The position numbers were made by a program, and so were the translations under genes. From Pholiota molesta (taxonomy: Eukaryota; Basidiomycota; Agaricomycetes; Agaricales; Strophariaceae), in contig JACGCK010000005.1 in NCBI GenBank assembly GCA_014925825.1, forward strand, positions 62,001-126,000: a stretch of 64,000 nucleotides of DNA, given 5' to 3'. This document shows, piece after piece, positions 47,816-60,684 of this stretch. Each line of letters begins with the position of its first letter. Within the stretch, counting starts at the first letter, position 1. A model generated the notes under the pieces. It was not told the origin of the DNA and did not search any database. It saw nothing but the letters and a program-made list of their open reading frames with translations.

Positions 47816-50800
47816 GCTGACGAAGACCAGACAAAGGGGATCCCGATAGGTTTTAGGTTGCAAATCGCAGAGATACGAGATATGAGATATGAGGGACTGG
47901 GTGATGGATTACGGTTGAAGAGACGGGGGGAAGGGAAAACGAGCCAGGGTGCCGTCCCGTTAAGAAGGGAGCGCACCGTTGCCTCATGGTTTTGTCGTGT
48001 TCTTAAAACATGCTGTTGATCTTTTGCGTTACCCATTGAGCCCGTCCTCAGATCCTCCAGACGACGGCGCTAGCGAGGTGACGGCAGCATTTCTGGACAT
48101 CGATCAGCATAGCGAACTAGGGTCGCATGTGGGTTGGCACTGGGGGAGTTTATCGTTCGATCTCGGGGCGGTGAACAGAGAAAGGGAGTTGGCGAGGTCA
48201 TGGTCGCCTCGAGGCAATCGAGGCAATCCGTCAAAAGCAGCCGATCAGCAGGTTAGCCGATAGCCGAAGTCGCACGGTATATATCCTCGGTGACCAGACT
48301 TGTAGGCGGTTCTGTGAGATCAGGCATCCCACCACCATATTCAGCATCGAAGGCGACGCGTGAAGAATATATGGCAGACGGAGATCCATGGCAATGCTGT
48401 AACGAGAAGACCTTGCTGGTTTCAGAATCATATAGAGGTCAAATCACGGCTTCAAATTATGGAAGTAGCAATATCTGACCAAGTTCTCAATGGGATATAC
48501 ATTGCACAACGCGTAGACCGAATTCGGGTCCACTATGACAACAAAAATAAGCTTAGTAGTCTACGTGTCTGTATCACACAGATTTTCAATGAATTGGTTA
48601 TTCAAACATCGAAAAAAAAATGGTGTATACTTACACGAAGGAGGTGGCACTTGGTATTCAAAGCTTCATTCCCGAAGCAAGAACTGAGATCTTGAGAGCT
48701 GAATATTTCTCGAGATAACTGAAAACATACACCGAACATAAGTATTCTTGAATATGCGAAGAGGCAAAGTCAATCGACTGACTCTGGTGGGACGGTTTGG
48801 TCTCGCTACTGAAGCTGAAGCGAGCAGGCGCCTTCCTGAATAACCAAAGAGGAAGGAGTGTGCATAACTTTGAAGCGGAGCCGTGCAAACACCAAGTCTT
48901 GTCACGGTCGAACGTTGAACGTTGAACGCTTGAACGCTGAGCGTACGAGTACGAGGCTGCCCCTTCTCTTCATTACTTTTTTCCAGTTACCCAGTCACCA
49001 GACCGTTGCAACCAATGTCAAGATTGTTCTCTTGTGTTAGAGACATTTGCACTATTTCGGCGTCGTATGGACTTCCAGGCGTCATCGAAGTTGTCGACCT
49101 TGGCCACATCCACATGGGAAAATGAACCAGAGCCTCTGCGGTGCTATAAACCTGGTGGGTATTATCGATTATCAATGCCGGCGAAGTGTGCAATCAACAC
49201 TATCGAGTTGTTCGACGTCTAGGGTGGGGCCTTTATTTTATAATATGGCTCTTCAAGAATACTCGGTTTGAATTCAGATATTTGAATTTGTGTGGCGTTT
49301 ATATTCTTATACTTTAGCTCTCTAGAAAACAACGTCGGGCGGCTATGACGATCAGGCTTGGTGGGAGGTTAACAAGAGTCTGGGACAAGCTCGGTATAAT
49401 CTTGGTCCTTCAAGTTATTATCACATCTATCAGTTCCTTGACTAAGTACTTCTTCCACCATGTCAATGGGCCTAAGGCCCTAATGCCAGTGGAACCCGTT
49501 CTGTGTTAATTTATACTGAAGGCTATGGGTCCCTATGTTTCTAAAACATATCATGTTTCCCTTTTTGTTATGCTTCTGTTCTTGGTTAAGCATGTATCCA
49601 AGGACATCCCACACATGACAACTCCTCATCGCTGGTACGCCACCTGAAACAGAAATTTCACTGGCTATGGTTGTATTCAAGCTCGCCAATTTTTGCACCA
49701 GTACGTCTCAATTCAGAGATGGGCCTAAAAATAGCATCTCATTTTTTATTTATAGCAAACAACTTGTCGACTCGCTTTGCCAAGTCATCTCACCAGAGGC
49801 TCTTCGATCTCCCGAAGCAATTATCGGAGCCCTAGTGGTATACTAAGACTGATATTTAGAACTGTCGTTGCCTCGCAAGTCTGTCTCGTAAGCTCTAGAC
49901 GGTATTTGAATCCTGACCCCGGAGCAACCCCGGAGGGTGATCGTTGGAGGCTCAGCGCTCAGTGCTCAGCCGTTGGATCATCCTTAACTCAAGAATGTTT
50001 TAAAAAATAGTGCGTGTACATATCTGTCTCCTTTAATTTACGGATACCACTTTAGGGAGTGATAATATCTACGGTTAGAAACAATCGCTGCGTCTGGTAG
50101 TCCCCAGGATCTCAGCGTAGTAACGGCTATGTACAATTCCTTGAAACCCGGCTGACCCGGCTCGCAGCGCCAAGGAGAAGATCTACAGTGGGTCTTGAGA
50201 GGTCTACTAGAGTAAGATATTTTCCAATGGACATACGCGCGTAAACCTCGAATGAACTGACGACATACACTCAAGGTTATCCTTATTGCATCCGCATCAA
50301 AACTTGCCTGACAGTGTCAGTTAGACGGCTCTCTACTCCCACCTCTGTACATGCATACGGCAGGATGTGCCTACATTTAGTTACGGGAGATCTTATCTTG
50401 GAGCAGTTTAAAGTAGTTTACTTACCTTATGTCTAATCAATCAAATATCATGCCTTGTGGTTTTCTAACAACGTTAATGTGCCACTGTTCACAGCAAGTT
50501 TGCGGCACCGTGGAATTGTTTAAAACGGGATGCAGAGTAGGCTAAATTCTTATGGCAACAATGTAGCACGTCTGCGAGATTCTAATCCAGGAACACCAAG
50601 GGCAGGTCGATGCCAAAATATGATCGAAACCTGAGCAAAATATAGATACTTGAAAGCTTGACGGACAACTATCTTGCCCAAATTTAACATATCATGAGGA
50701 AGCTGGTGTTATCAGTCCCATTCGAGCTCGAGGAATGCACCAATGACGCCGTCTCCAGAGAAATGTACATCAACATGCCGATGTATGTGCAGAGCATGGA

Positions 50801-52669
50801 TATGACCCGCACATTCTCCGTTCCAATAGCACGTAGATCCGACATGTGGGTTGAATCCACTCACCAAAATAACAGCTGAAGATAGACATCGTAAGATAAG
50901 ATTGCTCCTGTTTCATGGTTGAAAGTTGAACGCTGACAAGTGATATAATTCAAACGGCCAAAATAGATCACAGAAGAGGTGCAACCCAGTGAGAGAATAC
51001 CGTCGAGTAAGAATTATCAATGCAGAGAAAGGAATGCGGTTCCCAAGTATTATGATCGATCCGCATTAGCCCAGTGGGGCGTTTTATTGAAGGAGAGCGC
51101 ATACGAGAACAACGAGATCCACCACAAATTTGTAGTGTTAAAATCGTTCCTTTGCTTAACTTTTTCGTAAGTGTGTAGAAAAAAATTCAACAAGACCATG
51201 CATGCATGGCATGTCTTGGGATCCATGTCAGACCTCAGCCCAACGATGTGATTGATATAAGCCCCCCTCCAGTTGGTCAGGGTCATAACGTCTTGGGAGT
51301 CCATAATTTTCGGGATAACGGGCGGGCGTCGGGACAAGATGCAAACCAGCCTCGGTAATGGAAGTCGTAGCTAGCACCTGTAAACATAATCATATGCAAG
51401 TCTTACTTAGTCAACGGGCGATAACTGGCCATAAAAACCTTGTGGAAACTATAAGAAAAGTCAAGCGCTGAGATAACGATTGACCCACATCAATTCCTGG
51501 AGTTGGCCTGACATGTCAGAATTGTGTACAGTTTTGTGATATTCGTGCCACCATCACAGCATCGGACAACGTTATGCATACTTACGCTGAAAGCACTGCC
51601 ATCCATGCTATACAGACAGCTTTATAAGGGAATGTATAGAATGGACCACAGTAGACTCGATTATGCCTTGCCTCAGTCAAGATGTAGCTATACTTCCCAA
51701 GATTCAAGATATCGATAGTCAAGGGATCTGCTGCCCATCGCACAATTTGAAATGAAAGACGCGAATGTTGTCTGGAACTGGCCAAGGACCTCATATGCAT
51801 TCGGATAAGATCAGGCATGATGGTCACCAGCAAAAGTGATTCGAATTTCGGAGAATGAAGTAGATGTGCGCTAGCAGTTTGATATCGCATCTCAAGCGCA
51901 TCCAAAGCCCATGATCAAGCCTCGAAGAGAACGTATGATACCTATATGACAATGCAGGATTTCGTAGGAGTTGGCACGACCACTCGAGTCTCGAGATATC
52001 AGTTGGCCAGGCTGGAAAAAAATAGAGCGCCCGGACTTCAAGGATATCATCCGGAGGAGATATAGTGTGGAGGAGTTGGTTGGCAGGTTTGCGATGGAAA
52101 GGAGCTCAGATTGACAATGACACGCATGCATGCATCATGCGATCCTACATACATTAATGATTACAGTACATAAAGTTAAAGGTCCGATCAATCCTAGCAC
52201 CGCGCCGCTAATGATTAATCGCGTCCTTTGTTTCAATATTTTTACGGCGATTATTTCTATGTACGGATAATGCTTTCAAAGAACTGTTCATAGTTTTCAT
52301 GAAAGCTGCAAGCGTTCATCATCTTGCCTCGAGAGAGATGAAGACATCGCCGGCCTCAAATGAAACGAAGACGCAAGGAGAATCGGGGGTTGCTATGGAG
52401 ATGACGGACATGCAGTGCGCCTTCTTGTCCCCGGATGATTAAAAAGTAAACGAATAATTCGGCAGGCCGCAGGGCTTCAGGGACTTAACCCGATCGCGGC
52501 GCGAATTGAGTGGCCAAGCGATACATAAACTGGGAACTTGCTTGATATATCTACCCTGCCTAGGGTTTGAAGCCTGTTTAATTCCTTGCACCCTCTCCCA
52601 GCGCACTGCGCCATCCGTTTCCCTCAAAAGATATTTTGAGCCTTGACGGATCCCGCATTGCAACCCACC
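47816..52669. other. Gene-poor region of ~4.8 kb
   Basis: Both strands were read; no open frame has a recognisable motif or a convincing exon chain. 47816-48200 is the promoter side of the zinc-finger gene. Small direct repeats of 'gttgaac' occur at 48911-48945. A short coding-like frame (about 52338-52440, MKTSPASNETKTQGESGV) may be a gene end or chance. The region may hold decayed genes or a non-coding RNA. Confidence 0.4.
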
Positions 52670-54709
52670 ATGTCGAATCTTCGCAAGAAAGCGTCGCAAA
52701 CAATACAATGGCCACCGACGTCACCACGCCTACACGAGACAGACGAGGAACGGGGAGCACGCTTAATATCTGAGGCGGAGGCTAAGCGCGTGAGCGATTC
52801 GATTGATCGTCAACTCGAGGTCGACCGCCTACGGAAGAAGCAGATGCATGGTCCGAAGATTCTGCTTTTAGGTATGTGGTCCATCGTGACTTGGGAGAAC
52901 ATTGACTCTATGTATTGATCTATCTTATAAGGTCAAGCAGAATCAGGAAAGTCGACCACTCTAAAGAATTTCCAACTGCATTTTGCACCGAAGTCATTTG
53001 AAAGAGAGGTAAGTAAATACCTTGCCTGAACATATATTCATTTTGATCAACTATCGTAGGCTGAGATTTGGCGCCCAGTCATACATTTGAACCTCGTTAG
53101 ATCTGTCAACTTCATTGTCAACTTTCTACTATCACAGAGCAACAATGCCCGCGATTCCACTTCTAGTCCTCGCCGGCGCTCGTCTGGCGGTGGCCCTCTT
53201 AGTTCTGAATTGCGGCGGCTTTGCGTTCGGCTAGGACCCCTACGACAAGTCGAGGAAACGCTAATCAACATGTTGTCCGGGCGCTCTACATTTAGCTCGT
53301 TCGACGAACGTTCAGTTGTGCAGCAGAGTTACAATCCGGCAAAGGCTACTGAGGTGTCTCTCCGGTCTGGATCAGGATGGCGGCGGGGCTTCGCATTCGG
53401 CCATAAGTCTGACGACTCATCAGGCTCCAGCACGCAGAGCGATATGATGGTGGGAGAGGATGGTCAAAGCCGACGAATACTTGCGGCGCTAGGCGACGAG
53501 ATAGCGGCATTGTGGAAAGATCCTTTCGTGCAGAAAACGCTGTGTGCTGCAGAAATTGGCCTGCAGGAACAGCCTGGATTGTGAGTGCGCAGTTGATTTT
53601 TTTTTATTCGTTTCTCTAAAACTATCACTCTATGCAGTTTTTTGGATCAAGCAGCGCGCGTCACTCAGGAGGACTACCGACCCCGGCCAGGTATGTCCTC
53701 TAGAACGGCTATTCAAGTTTTCAATTCAATTGATACTCGGGAATCCACAAGATGACGTCCTTAAAGCTCGGGTGACCACTCTCGGACCCGAACAGCATAC
53801 TATAGTTGCAGAAAACGGATCTCGGAAATCTAATGTATGGACGATATACGATGTTGGGGGTAGTAGAAGCCAGCGAGGTGAGTGACTAGTGACGAATCAC
53901 ATATATTCCACCTTTTTAACAATCTGACTAAAAGTCGTCTCCAGCTGCTTGGGCGCAATATTTCGATGATGGTATGCAATCTTATCTCAGAGTCTCCACA
54001 GTTCACTGTCGCTCACATATTACAGTCCACGCTGTGATCTTCTTGGCACCTATGTCAGGGTTTAACCAAGTGCTGGCCGAAGACGAGAGCGTCAATCGCC
54101 TGGTGAGTGGCATGTGCTTTTCCTCATATCTAACGCTCCTGACACCGCTTTAGACGGATTCTATAAGACTTTGGCAGATGATATGCAGCAATAAGATTCT
54201 AGCCAACGTCGAATTCATATTATTCCTAAACAAGCTTGATATCCTCGATGCAAAACTGAAGTCTGGGATCAAGTTTTCGTCGTTTGTGACCTCATACGCC
54301 AACAAACCGAACGAGACGAAGCCAGTGGCAAAATGTACGCTTCTAGTCCTAATCATTCATCGTTTCCGATACTCACGCTGTGGTTAGACTTATTGGACGT
54401 ATTCATATCGCTCCACCTGCAATCTTCGCCCAAACGAAGACGACTCCATCCCCATTTAACCTGCGCAGTGGTCAGTGAAATGATCCTCGTTCTGTTCTTG
54501 CACTGCCTTTACTGCGAATCGCGTCCTGACAACCATCTTTCCGCCCTAACAGGACACAAAGGCGACGTCTGCCATAATTTCTCGAAGTTCGTTATTTTTA
54601 CTTTTTATGTCTGTGTGCCAATCATCACCGCGTGGCTGACTTTACCGTGCACATCATAGTCCAAGAAGTTATTCTTATCAAAGCATTGGGTCAAACAAGT
54701 ATTATATGA
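52670..54709 (+). CDS. Atypical G protein alpha subunit
   Basis: Eleven exons: 52670-52871, 52932-53008, 53060-53580, 53638-53690, 53752-53877, 53945-53971, 54026-54102, 54154-54334, 54388-54470, 54553-54586, 54660-54709; 476 residues against ~355 in classical G-alpha. P-loop GQAESGKST; switch I DYRPRPDDVLKARVTTLG; switch II DVGGSRSQRG; guanine motifs FLNKLD and TCAVDTKAT; C-terminal helix IQEVILIKALGQTSII. Serine replaces the catalytic glutamine (DVGGQ), so intrinsic GTP hydrolysis should be impaired. The N-terminus (MSNLRKK) lacks the myristoylation glycine. A ~120-residue Ser-rich insert lies in the helical domain (53130-53480). It belongs to the expanded, divergent G-alpha class of Agaricomycetes. 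Receptor and effector unknown. Confidence 0.88.
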
Positions 54710-55184
54710 CCGCAGTGTTTCCGTCTTCTTTTGGTTGGTCCCGATAGTCTTATGACATTCATCCATGTACATCAATCCATGTATTCTGTTTCTATCCCGA
54801 GCATGCTTTAGTTTACTTTGCTCTGTTGTACAGCTATAATTCTCGACACTAATTGCTATCCCCTACATCATATCAGCGATGCAATCTATGTGCCTTAATT
54901 AGCCCGTTCTATCACCTTGAAAGTATGTAAGGAGAGGTAAGGAGAGACATGACTGGGTATATGAAGTGAATCTTCATTGAGTGAAGACAAAGCGACGACA
55001 AAGCGATGAACAAGATTTTATACAAATTGCTAATAACAAAGAACGATGGTGTGCATTGTGGATGTATGTATTCAGACTATTACTACTTGTAGAGTGATGG
55101 ACGATGATCAAGCAAATGAAACGATAGTTCCGACGACGGGATTCCGAAAACCAAAACCAAGAAAGAGAAATTACAAGATATCAT
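54710..55184. other. Convergent 3' flanks, no gene
   Basis: Spacer between convergent G-alpha and BUR1 genes. AT-rich; nothing recognised. Confidence 0.5.
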
Positions 55185-58100
55185 CTACCCGTAATTCAGG
55201 ACACCGCCTGGCGGCCCGTCGGAGACGTCGTCAGGAACAGGCGGAGGCGGGTGTTCACTGCGTCTCTCATTATATCCGCCGCCGCCGCCGCCGCCGCCGG
55301 TCCCTCCTACTCGGTAGCGTTCGTCCATAGGCGCGGTGCCAAGGGGCGCGGCAGGCCGCGGCGGGAGGTTGGGGTTAGGGGGCAGCCGCGAAGACGGCAT
55401 GGGCGGCGGATTATTGCGCGGCGGCATATCGCGACGATCGTTGCGCGGCGGCATGTCTCTGCGATTATCACTCAGCGGCGGCCTCCCTCTGTTCCACCCA
55501 CCTCCACCGCCTTGTGGTGGTGGTGGAGGTCGGTTCGGAGGGGGATAAGCCCCGGGCGGCCAAGAAGGCCAAGGAGGCGCGGGATGTCCAGCGTTGAATG
55601 CGCCAGGCGGTGGCGGTGGGCCATGACGATATTGATCTGGATGTGGCTGATGCGGAGGGGGCGGCCCAAGAGGATGTGGACCTGGGGGTCCTTGTTGTTG
55701 AAGGTGATACGGTGGTGGGTTGTTCATACCGCGTTTGTGGAGATCAGGAGGATAATTGTGCGGCGGCATTGGTGGCGGAGGTCCACCCCGTGGTCCTGGT
55801 CCACCTCGATTGAACTGTTGCTGGTTCCCAAGCGGCGGCGGGTGCCTTTGTTGGTTCCCAACATGCGCTGGCATCGGCGGTACCGCGGGCATCGGTGGGT
55901 GATTGCGGTGGCCGCGTTTATCGTACTCGTGCGAGGCCTCGTAGGAAGGCATGCTACAAAAGAAGGATAATGAAAAGACGCCAGAGACGCGAGCATGTGG
56001 CACTCACGATTTGGGATCGGCGGGCAGGGGATCGCTCCAGAAATAGTCATGCTCAAGAGCTTCAGCTGCGGTGATGCGCTGCTTTGGATTGATTACCAAG
56101 AGCTTGTCGAGAAGATCAACCGTCTCCGGTTCAATGCTGCACAAAAAAAAAACACCATTGTGAGCCAGAGCCACTACAAAAGTATAAAATGGTAACTTAC
56201 GAGTTGAACACGTTCTTGATTTTTCTTACATGACTGTTGAATCGGATCACGCCCTCACATCCAGGAAGGGCGTCGAAATACGGCCAATTGTGTTGATTGG
56301 GAGACCCGCAAAGGGAGAATATTTTCTCCAACTGGTCAAGGTCAGAGGTTCCAGGGAGGATTGGCTTGCGTTGGAACATCTCGCCAAGGACACACCTATA
56401 AATCAAAACAAAAAGCTATCAGACGACTGCGGGCGTTAGTTGGAAAGGCAAAAAGCGCACCCAATGCCCCACATATCCACCTCACCTCCATAATTGCGCG
56501 CGCCCAGAAGAAGCTCCGGCGGTCGATACCACCGCGTCACGACACAGTTAGTGTATCTGCGATCCCTACCCGTGCGTGAAGTCGCGTTAGGCGGAGCATT
56601 GGCGACGGACGTCGCGTATGTGCGCGCTAGACCGAAATCGGCGATGCGCAGCGTACCATTGTTAGAAATGAGCAAATTGGCTGCTTTCATATCGCGGTGC
56701 AGAATATGATTCTGATTAAGAGGGTAATCAGATCCCCGTGAGGAAGGAGGAACAAGGAAGAACATACGCGGTGCATGTACTCCGTGCCCTCAAGAAGTTG
56801 CTTCATGTACAGTTTGATATGACTGGGCTGAAGCTTGACGCGTTCGTTCTCCAAGAGACCCGCAAGATCGTGGTCCATATAAGGAAAAACCATGTATACG
56901 GACAACGGGTCCTTCTCATTACCTGTAAAACATGTGTTATTTGCGGAACTATGGAGTGAAAACGAAAAGAAAACTCACTTCGCACCACAAACATGTCAAG
57001 GATGTTCACAATACACGGATGCTTTAGCGCCTTCAAGATCTTGATTTCACGCAGAGCGGTCACTGGCATGCCTTCCTTCTCATTGTGCATGAGAATGCGT
57101 TTGAGAGCAACCACCGTCCCTGTGGATTTATGAATGGCTTTGTGGACCTCACTGGTAAGAGCAAATTTTTGCGTTAGCGATTAGAAAGATGAAATAAAGA
57201 TAAAAGTTCGACGCACCCGAATGTACCTTCTCCCAATTTGGTGGTAGCCTCATAATCCGACTGCTGACCGCAACCAACAAAACCATGCCCGTACGCAAGC
57301 GTTTCCACCTTCTGGGATCGCCGAGTCGGCAATCCTCTCTTGACCATACGAAGCTTCGCCTGCTCCATCTCCTTGCGGTGTTGTTCCTTAAGCTCATTCG
57401 TCTCACTCACGGATGGCGGTGGCAATGGCGGCCTCTCTGAACGTCTTTCCGGCGGCCTCTGCGCCATTGCTCTCGCAGTCGATATTGGCGCCAAATCAAG
57501 CGGCGGCGGTGAATGAGTGTCCGGCGGAGCACGAGGGCGATCCATGGTGATCTTAACCTCGGCGCGAATTGGTGGAAGTTGCATATCCTTCAGGCGAATG
57601 TCAGGTGGTGGGGCGGGTGGAGGAGTCGAGGACGGAGGACGCGGGCCAATATCAGAGGGTGGGGCAGGGAATGTCTGTGACGGTGCAGGCGGAGGAAGAT
57701 CTGGAGGAGGAAGTGCAGGAGGCGGTGACCGCGGGGGTGGAGGTATTGGTGATCGCGGCGGAGGTGGTGGTGGGGAAATGAGTGTAGAGGGCGGCGGCGG
57801 GGCAGGAGGAGGGGAAACGAGCGGTGGCGGCGGCCAGCGCGAGGCTTCACTTCTGTTGGGTTCAAAGTCGTGTGCACGTTCATCGCGCCTATTCGGGCGT
57901 CTTTCGGGAGGCATGTACGGCGCATCCCTTTGCGTCCATGCGCGGTCGTCGCTCCGCCGTAGGGGCTCCGGGCGCCAGTGGCGGTCATCCCCAGGGGAGT
58001 TGCGGCGGTACCGTCGTGAGTCTCCGTCATAACGGTCGCGGTCTCGATCCCAGTCACGGTCTCTGTCTCTATCCCAGTCTCTGTCTCTATCGAACCCTCG

Positions 58101-58721
58101 TTCTCTTGACCGGTCGCGCAGCCTGTCGGTGCTGGGGGGACTAAAGTTGGCAGCTGGTGGAGACCGAGATCGTGCAACGGGTAGCCGATGCCGGCTGTCT
58201 TTGTCGCGATAGTAAGAAGTGGAGGGTGAAGGTGACCGCGAACGCCGTGATGGGGATCCGCGACGAGGCCCGTCTCTGCTGTAGTCATTGTACCGTCTCA
58301 CCGCATCGTCTCTTGCTCCTATCCTAGACAGCAAAGACAACGTTGGAGGCGGCTCGTAGTGGTCTACTTTCGGGGCAAAGCGGGGAGGCCGAGGTGGTTT
58401 CTTGGGCTCGTCTCGCATCCTTCGCTCGGCCTCTTCCTCCACCTTGGCAAACACATTGAGCAACGGCCCCTCCCCAGCATCCCCTTCTGTCACAGTTTTC
58501 AATGAATCCTTCTTCTTGAAGGGAAAGGGAACCTTCTTCGTCGTGGTCGCGGGCTGTGGCTTCGGGGGAAGGGGAATTAAAATTGTCGGCGCGGGCGGCG
58601 CTGTGTCGTCGACCTCCCCCTCCTCCGGGGGTGAGTTAAGAGGGCGTTTCGCATATCGTCCGCCGTCTGGCGACCTTGATGCTTGTCGTTTGCGGGGCGT
58701 TGAGACGGTCATCGACGACAT
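55185..58721 (-). CDS. BUR1: BUR1/CDK9-type cyclin-dependent kinase
   Basis: Seven exons on the minus strand: 58721-57217, 57151-56979, 56922-56768, 56711-56461, 56395-56201, 56136-56008, 55953-55185; 1058 residues. A ~490-residue N-terminal disordered region has Arg-Ser and Arg-Asp repeats ([19 protein letters not shown]) and proline runs. The kinase domain follows: LGEGTFGEVHKA, VVALKRI, the cyclin-binding helix PVTALRE (PITALRE in CDK9), [16 protein letters not shown], and T-loop threonine in [20 protein letters not shown]. The ~250-residue C-terminus is Pro/Gly/His-rich. BUR1/CDK9 phosphorylates the RNA polymerase II tail and Spt5 to promote elongation. The long N-terminal extension resembles CDK12/13 and Ctk1, but the PVTALRE helix favours the CDK9 group. 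Confidence 0.92.
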
Positions 58722-59307
58722 GGCCGTCGTGGTCGTCTCCTAGCGCTCGCGAACGTTGCGGTGTCTCGTAGGAAACAATTTGCTGACGTAACAGATCTCA
58801 ACTCGGCTGTGTCACTGTGCCACCGTGACTGTCACAACCTTTGCTGTTGGCACTGCCACGCACAACCAGCATTGTCCGAGTCACACTTTTCGCCAGTATG
58901 TTTCCTTTGTTCTCTGGTAATCTGAAGTTAGTATACCGATGGAACGTGCTCATCACTCATACGACCGTCTGTCGGAGGGGGACGCCGAAGTTGGAACAGA
59001 ACGCGTGCTATATGACTCGGATCTTTGCGCAACACGCGTCGCGACGCGTGTTGGCATTTCCTGCCAATTTCAAGCAAGATCTATGTTCTTCCCACCAACA
59101 TCTAACTCTGCGTTCGCGGAGTGGAGAAAGACCTTTTACAACAACCCAAATCTAAGGAATATCTAGGACCACATCTGGATTCCTTACACCCACCACCGCG
59201 AATACCGATAAGTCCAAAAAAAAAAACAGCAAGTGAATCCAATCCAGACGCAATCTCCCCCCATTTGTCCTTAATCTATCCCACCTTCGGTCAAGAACAT
59301 ACCAACC
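58722..59307. promoter_or_regulatory. Divergent spacer, BUR1 / Nudix gene
   Basis: About 590 bp between opposite starts, holding both promoters. Overlapping short frames on the plus strand are not convincing. No motif identified. Confidence 0.35.
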
Positions 59308-60285
59308 ATGAGCAACACCCTTCCTCCAGGAGTCAACCAAACAGGTCCATTCAAGCATTACGCGAGCAGTGGGGACGAACACGCCTGGTTTTCTTTCACT
59401 AAAATCAAGTATTACACAAATGCTTTCATCGTCCAGGACAACAAGGTGCGTCTAATTTGACGGGTTCGAGTGATTGCTGATTGTCCTTGGCTTCCTAGGT
59501 CCTACTCGGCTATAAAAAGCGTGGATTTGGCAAGGGAAAGTGCGTATCTAAGTCACTCGTATTGGATCTTTGATCTCTGAGATAACTATTTCAGATACAA
59601 TGGATTTGGTGAGCTTGATCCCTTCTCTATCTATCAACACGCTGAACAAGAGATCGCAACCCTTCCAGGAGGTAAAGTAGAACCAGGAGAAACCTCTCTA
59701 CAAGCAGCCACCCGTGAACTAGAAGTGCGTCTTTGTCCATCTTTTACTCCACCATCTTCAACTAACTATCCTGTAAAATTCGCCACAGGAGGAATCAGGC
59801 GTCAAAGCCGATCTCGAACACGCAGGCAGCCTCTTCTTCCTAACCAAAGACACAGAATTCGCGTTCCAGATAGAGATATACCGCGCCGAGTCGTTCACTG
59901 GCACCATTACCGAGTACGAATATATAGCCTTCACGTTCTTCCAAACCGCTGCTCAGACTATCATCATTATTCTGACAGGAGCGACGAAATGCGCCCAGAG
60001 TGGTTCTCCACGACAGCTCTATCCGCTTCTTCAGATACCACCCAAGCTAGTCTGGAGGAAGGGGCCAGTTGTACCCTGCCATCCCATTCGCTCAGATGTG
60101 GGAGACGGATGAAGTCTGGCTTCCATTGCTTATATCCAAGCAGAGATTCTTCGGACGCGCTGATTTCACGCAGGACGGGGACGTATACAAGCCGTACAAG
60201 TGGTGGTATGGCGTCTCGTTGGATTGAATTGTTGGACAAATGGCCGCGATACTACCATCCTCTCAGACTGTATTTACCATCATAA
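59308..60285 (+). CDS. Nudix hydrolase, MTH1-like, with a probable frameshift
   Basis: Exons: 59308-59445, 59499-59539, 59595-59608 (14 nt), 59669-59724, 59789-59913, then from 59979. The Nudix box reads GGKVEPGET-x8-RELEEESGV, preceded by GYKKRGFGKGKYNGFG as in MTH1/NUDT1, which hydrolyse 8-oxo-dGTP and similar oxidised nucleotides. The sixth exon starts SDEMRPEWFST, as in MTH1. The family-like C-terminus (IPFAQMWETDEVWLPLL..., KPYKWWYGVSLD, stop near 60225) lies in another frame from about 60060 on, and no GT-AG intron links the two. In the un-shifted frame translation would end at 60285 with an unrelated tail. The gene is therefore broken, misassembled, or spliced in a way I could not see. 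Confidence 0.7.
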
Positions 60286-60684
60286 ATTGTATTTTCGGGA
60301 CCAAACCCTCAGCCCAGCATCCAAGTCATGGGCAAGCTCATCTAGACATTCGGAAGTATATACATTGCAACTGTGGGGACGATGATATGGTAGGTATGAG
60401 GCACACAAATGAAATGGTAACTAGAAATACAGCAGCTGCTAAAAATGGCTCTCAGCGGACGATGTTGAAGTCCGCAACCTAACATATCCAAGATAATACA
60501 CAGAAAAAAATGATCGTTGAATCTTCTTTTTGAATTGAATACCTTGCTCCTCTGCGACACTCACTCCACAGCAGAGAAAGGCAACCCAGGCGGACACGAC
60601 GCCATCACGCCCCGAGCACACCCACGCGCCCGGGCACGGAACAACACCTGCCCCACCACCACACCAGCGCGCACGCGCATCCAT
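60286..60684. other. Convergent 3' flanks, no gene
   Basis: Spacer between the Nudix gene and SHMT. 60545-60684 is GC-rich with no frame of its own. Confidence 0.45.

Noticed and set aside
51050..52131. Minus-strand frames suggestive of a membrane-protein relic
   Set aside because: Some hydrophobic pieces, but no exon chain or motif could be assembled.
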